Source of the DNA: UBA11612 sp963662375 | Lineage (GTDB): Bacteria > Pseudomonadota > Alphaproteobacteria > Rhodospirillales > Rhodospirillaceae | DNA length: 64,000 nt | Assembly: GCA_963662375.2 (NCBI GenBank) | Contig: CAXXRP010000005.1 | Coordinates: 186,001 to 250,000, forward strand | Reading direction: 5' to 3' | Part shown: positions 63,265 to 64,000 of the stretch, piece by piece | How positions within the stretch are numbered: the first letter of the stretch is position 1 | Layout: each line of letters opens with the position of its first letter | Position numbers and translations under genes: made by a program | The notes under the pieces: model-generated | The model's database searches: none | Told to the model about the DNA's origin: nothing | Seen by the model: the letters and a program-made list of their open reading frames with translations, nothing else

Positions 63265-63627
63265 TAGAGTCGGTTTAGCGCTGCATGTGCGCTCTAACTT
63301 CTCATCAAACCATTTCGTCGAAAACGTCAATTTTGTCATAGGGCGGGTATTGGCAGAGAGGCCGGGCGCCCTGCATGACTCCCTCTCAGGGAAGTGTAGC
63401 GGAATTAGCAACAGTAGCAGACTGAGAAATCGCGGTTATTGTGTTACCGTCACCGCTCTAGATTGTTCGAAATAAATAGGTCATGCCACACCCCCGCACT
63501 TCGAACTCTTACTGACTAAAACCAGCCTTCACCCACCGGGCAATGCGCATCAATAAAAAAGCCGCGAGCCATGCAATTGGAATAGGAACGGCGGGCGCTC
63601 CCCAAAGGTTACAAAGCGCCATCCTGA
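63265..63627. other. Gap between two convergent unknown genes
   Basis: About 360 bases without a supportable gene. A GC-rich stretch followed on the minus strand by a T-run (around 63550-63570) could be a terminator for the partial gene to the right, but stem pairing is unconvincing. Confidence 0.3.
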
Positions 63628-63999
63628 TCACTTGGACAAGCTATTGCTCAGAGCGACTAAATGGGGCGCCACAATTTTATCCAGAATATTGTCAATACTC
63701 GTCCCCAAATAATGAGCCGCGTGGCTTTCATCGTGACTAAATTCAACTTCACCTGTTTGAGTTAGTCGTTCCATATAAAATTCGGCGTCAGAAGCCCTGG
63801 TAAAGCCGGAGGCAATATTTGACCAAACAACTGCTTCTTGATTCTCAGTTAATTGTCCCGTGACGATTAATCGAGAATCCGAAGCACACCGCTCGGCAAA
63901 TCCAACAACCCATCGCAGAGCGAACTCTGGAGATTCTGCCGCTGCGTCGAGCCTTGAAGAAGCCCAGCTATTAAACTCTCTATCTAACCATTCATTCTC
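63628..63999 (-). CDS. Unknown protein (C-terminal part; start beyond window)
   Basis: Reading leftward from the window edge, one frame stays open for 123 codons to a TGA at 63630-63628: NEWLDREFNSWASSRLDAAA, ALRWVVGFAERCASDS, RLIVTGQLTENQEAVVW, then HDESHAAHYLGTSIDNILDK and the end ALSNSLSK. There is no internal start codon near the edge, so the gene begins outside. I recognise no domain. Confidence 0.55.
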   Translation of the reverse strand, partial: ENEWLDREFNSWASSRLDAAAESPEFALRWVVGFAERCASDSRLIVTGQLTENQEAVVWSNIASGFTRASDAEFYMERLTQTGEVEFSHDESHAAHYLGTSIDNILDKIVAPHLVALSNSLSK

Positions 64000-64000
64000 A

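Noticed and set aside
1..64000. CRISPR arrays, tRNA or rRNA genes
   Set aside because: I saw no regularly spaced repeats, no tRNA T-loop/CCA patterns in gaps and no rRNA-like sequence. A covariance-model scan could still find a small RNA.

Overview
The window looks like chromosome of an alphaproteobacterium, probably Rhodospirillales-like, although the exact lineage cannot be fixed from sequence reading alone. The evidence is the gene order: ubiE divergent from mutM, then rpsT-dnaA, a dut/coaBC/ubiB/ubiE block, a full System I cytochrome c maturation operon, a CarD regulator next to a 7Fe ferredoxin, and an Suv3-like helicase followed by an S4 protein. Base composition is moderately GC-rich, with AT-rich islands at about 18.9-19.2 kb and 60.9-64 kb.

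Layout. 1-9.6 kb: the end of folD, a wrecked FkbM methyltransferase, and a long leftward block (ubiE, ubiB, coaBC, dut, moeB-like, rlmN, argG, enoyl-CoA hydratase/isomerase). 9.7-18.3 kb: rightward mutM, rpsT, dnaA, dnaN, recF, gyrB, the replication core. 18.3-19.3 kb: a broken ribbon-helix-helix gene and a very AT-rich stretch. 19.3-29.2 kb: a SleB-type hydrolase, then a leftward operon ccmA, ccmB, ccmC-I, sco, ycgN-like, ygjP-like; ccmI is frameshifted. 29.7-40.7 kb: aconitase, an SDR lacking its nucleotide-binding loop, htpG, a frameshifted hpf, helicase, S4 protein, a DUF938 methyltransferase, ferredoxin and carD. 40.9-49.5 kb: an eroded, transposon-rich stretch. An IS21-family element splits an EpmC-like HEIAHW gene in frame, with a 6-bp duplication. 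After metC comes a 3.3-kb IS1595-family transposon with perfect 24-bp ends and an 8-bp duplication; it carries a P63C-domain protein and a broken DNA methyltransferase-HNH fusion. 49.7-57.8 kb: korAB, a TakP-like TRAP transporter (binding protein convergent with its permeases) and an aldehyde dehydrogenase. 57.8-64 kb: accessory DNA with phage-like relics, a DUF411 protein, a Tat-exported superoxide dismutase-like protein, an IS3 scrap, a GIY-YIG protein, a frameshifted membrane protein of unknown function and a partial unknown gene at the right edge.

How the genes fit together. The core is an aerobic, respiring cell: ubiquinone genes, cytochrome c maturation plus Sco, and aconitase. It also has a ferredoxin-linked 2-oxoacid oxidoreductase (korAB), with a 7Fe ferredoxin about 10 kb away and a probable 2-oxoacid TRAP transporter beside it. 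At least nine genes are frameshifted, truncated, internally deleted or interrupted, including normally conserved ccmI and hpf. This suggests either genome erosion or residual sequence error. The most distinctive items are the IS1595 transposon with its P63C/methyltransferase-HNH cargo, the cleanly interrupted HEIAHW gene, the SOD-like protein lacking second-sphere residues, and the unknown AT-rich genes at the right end.
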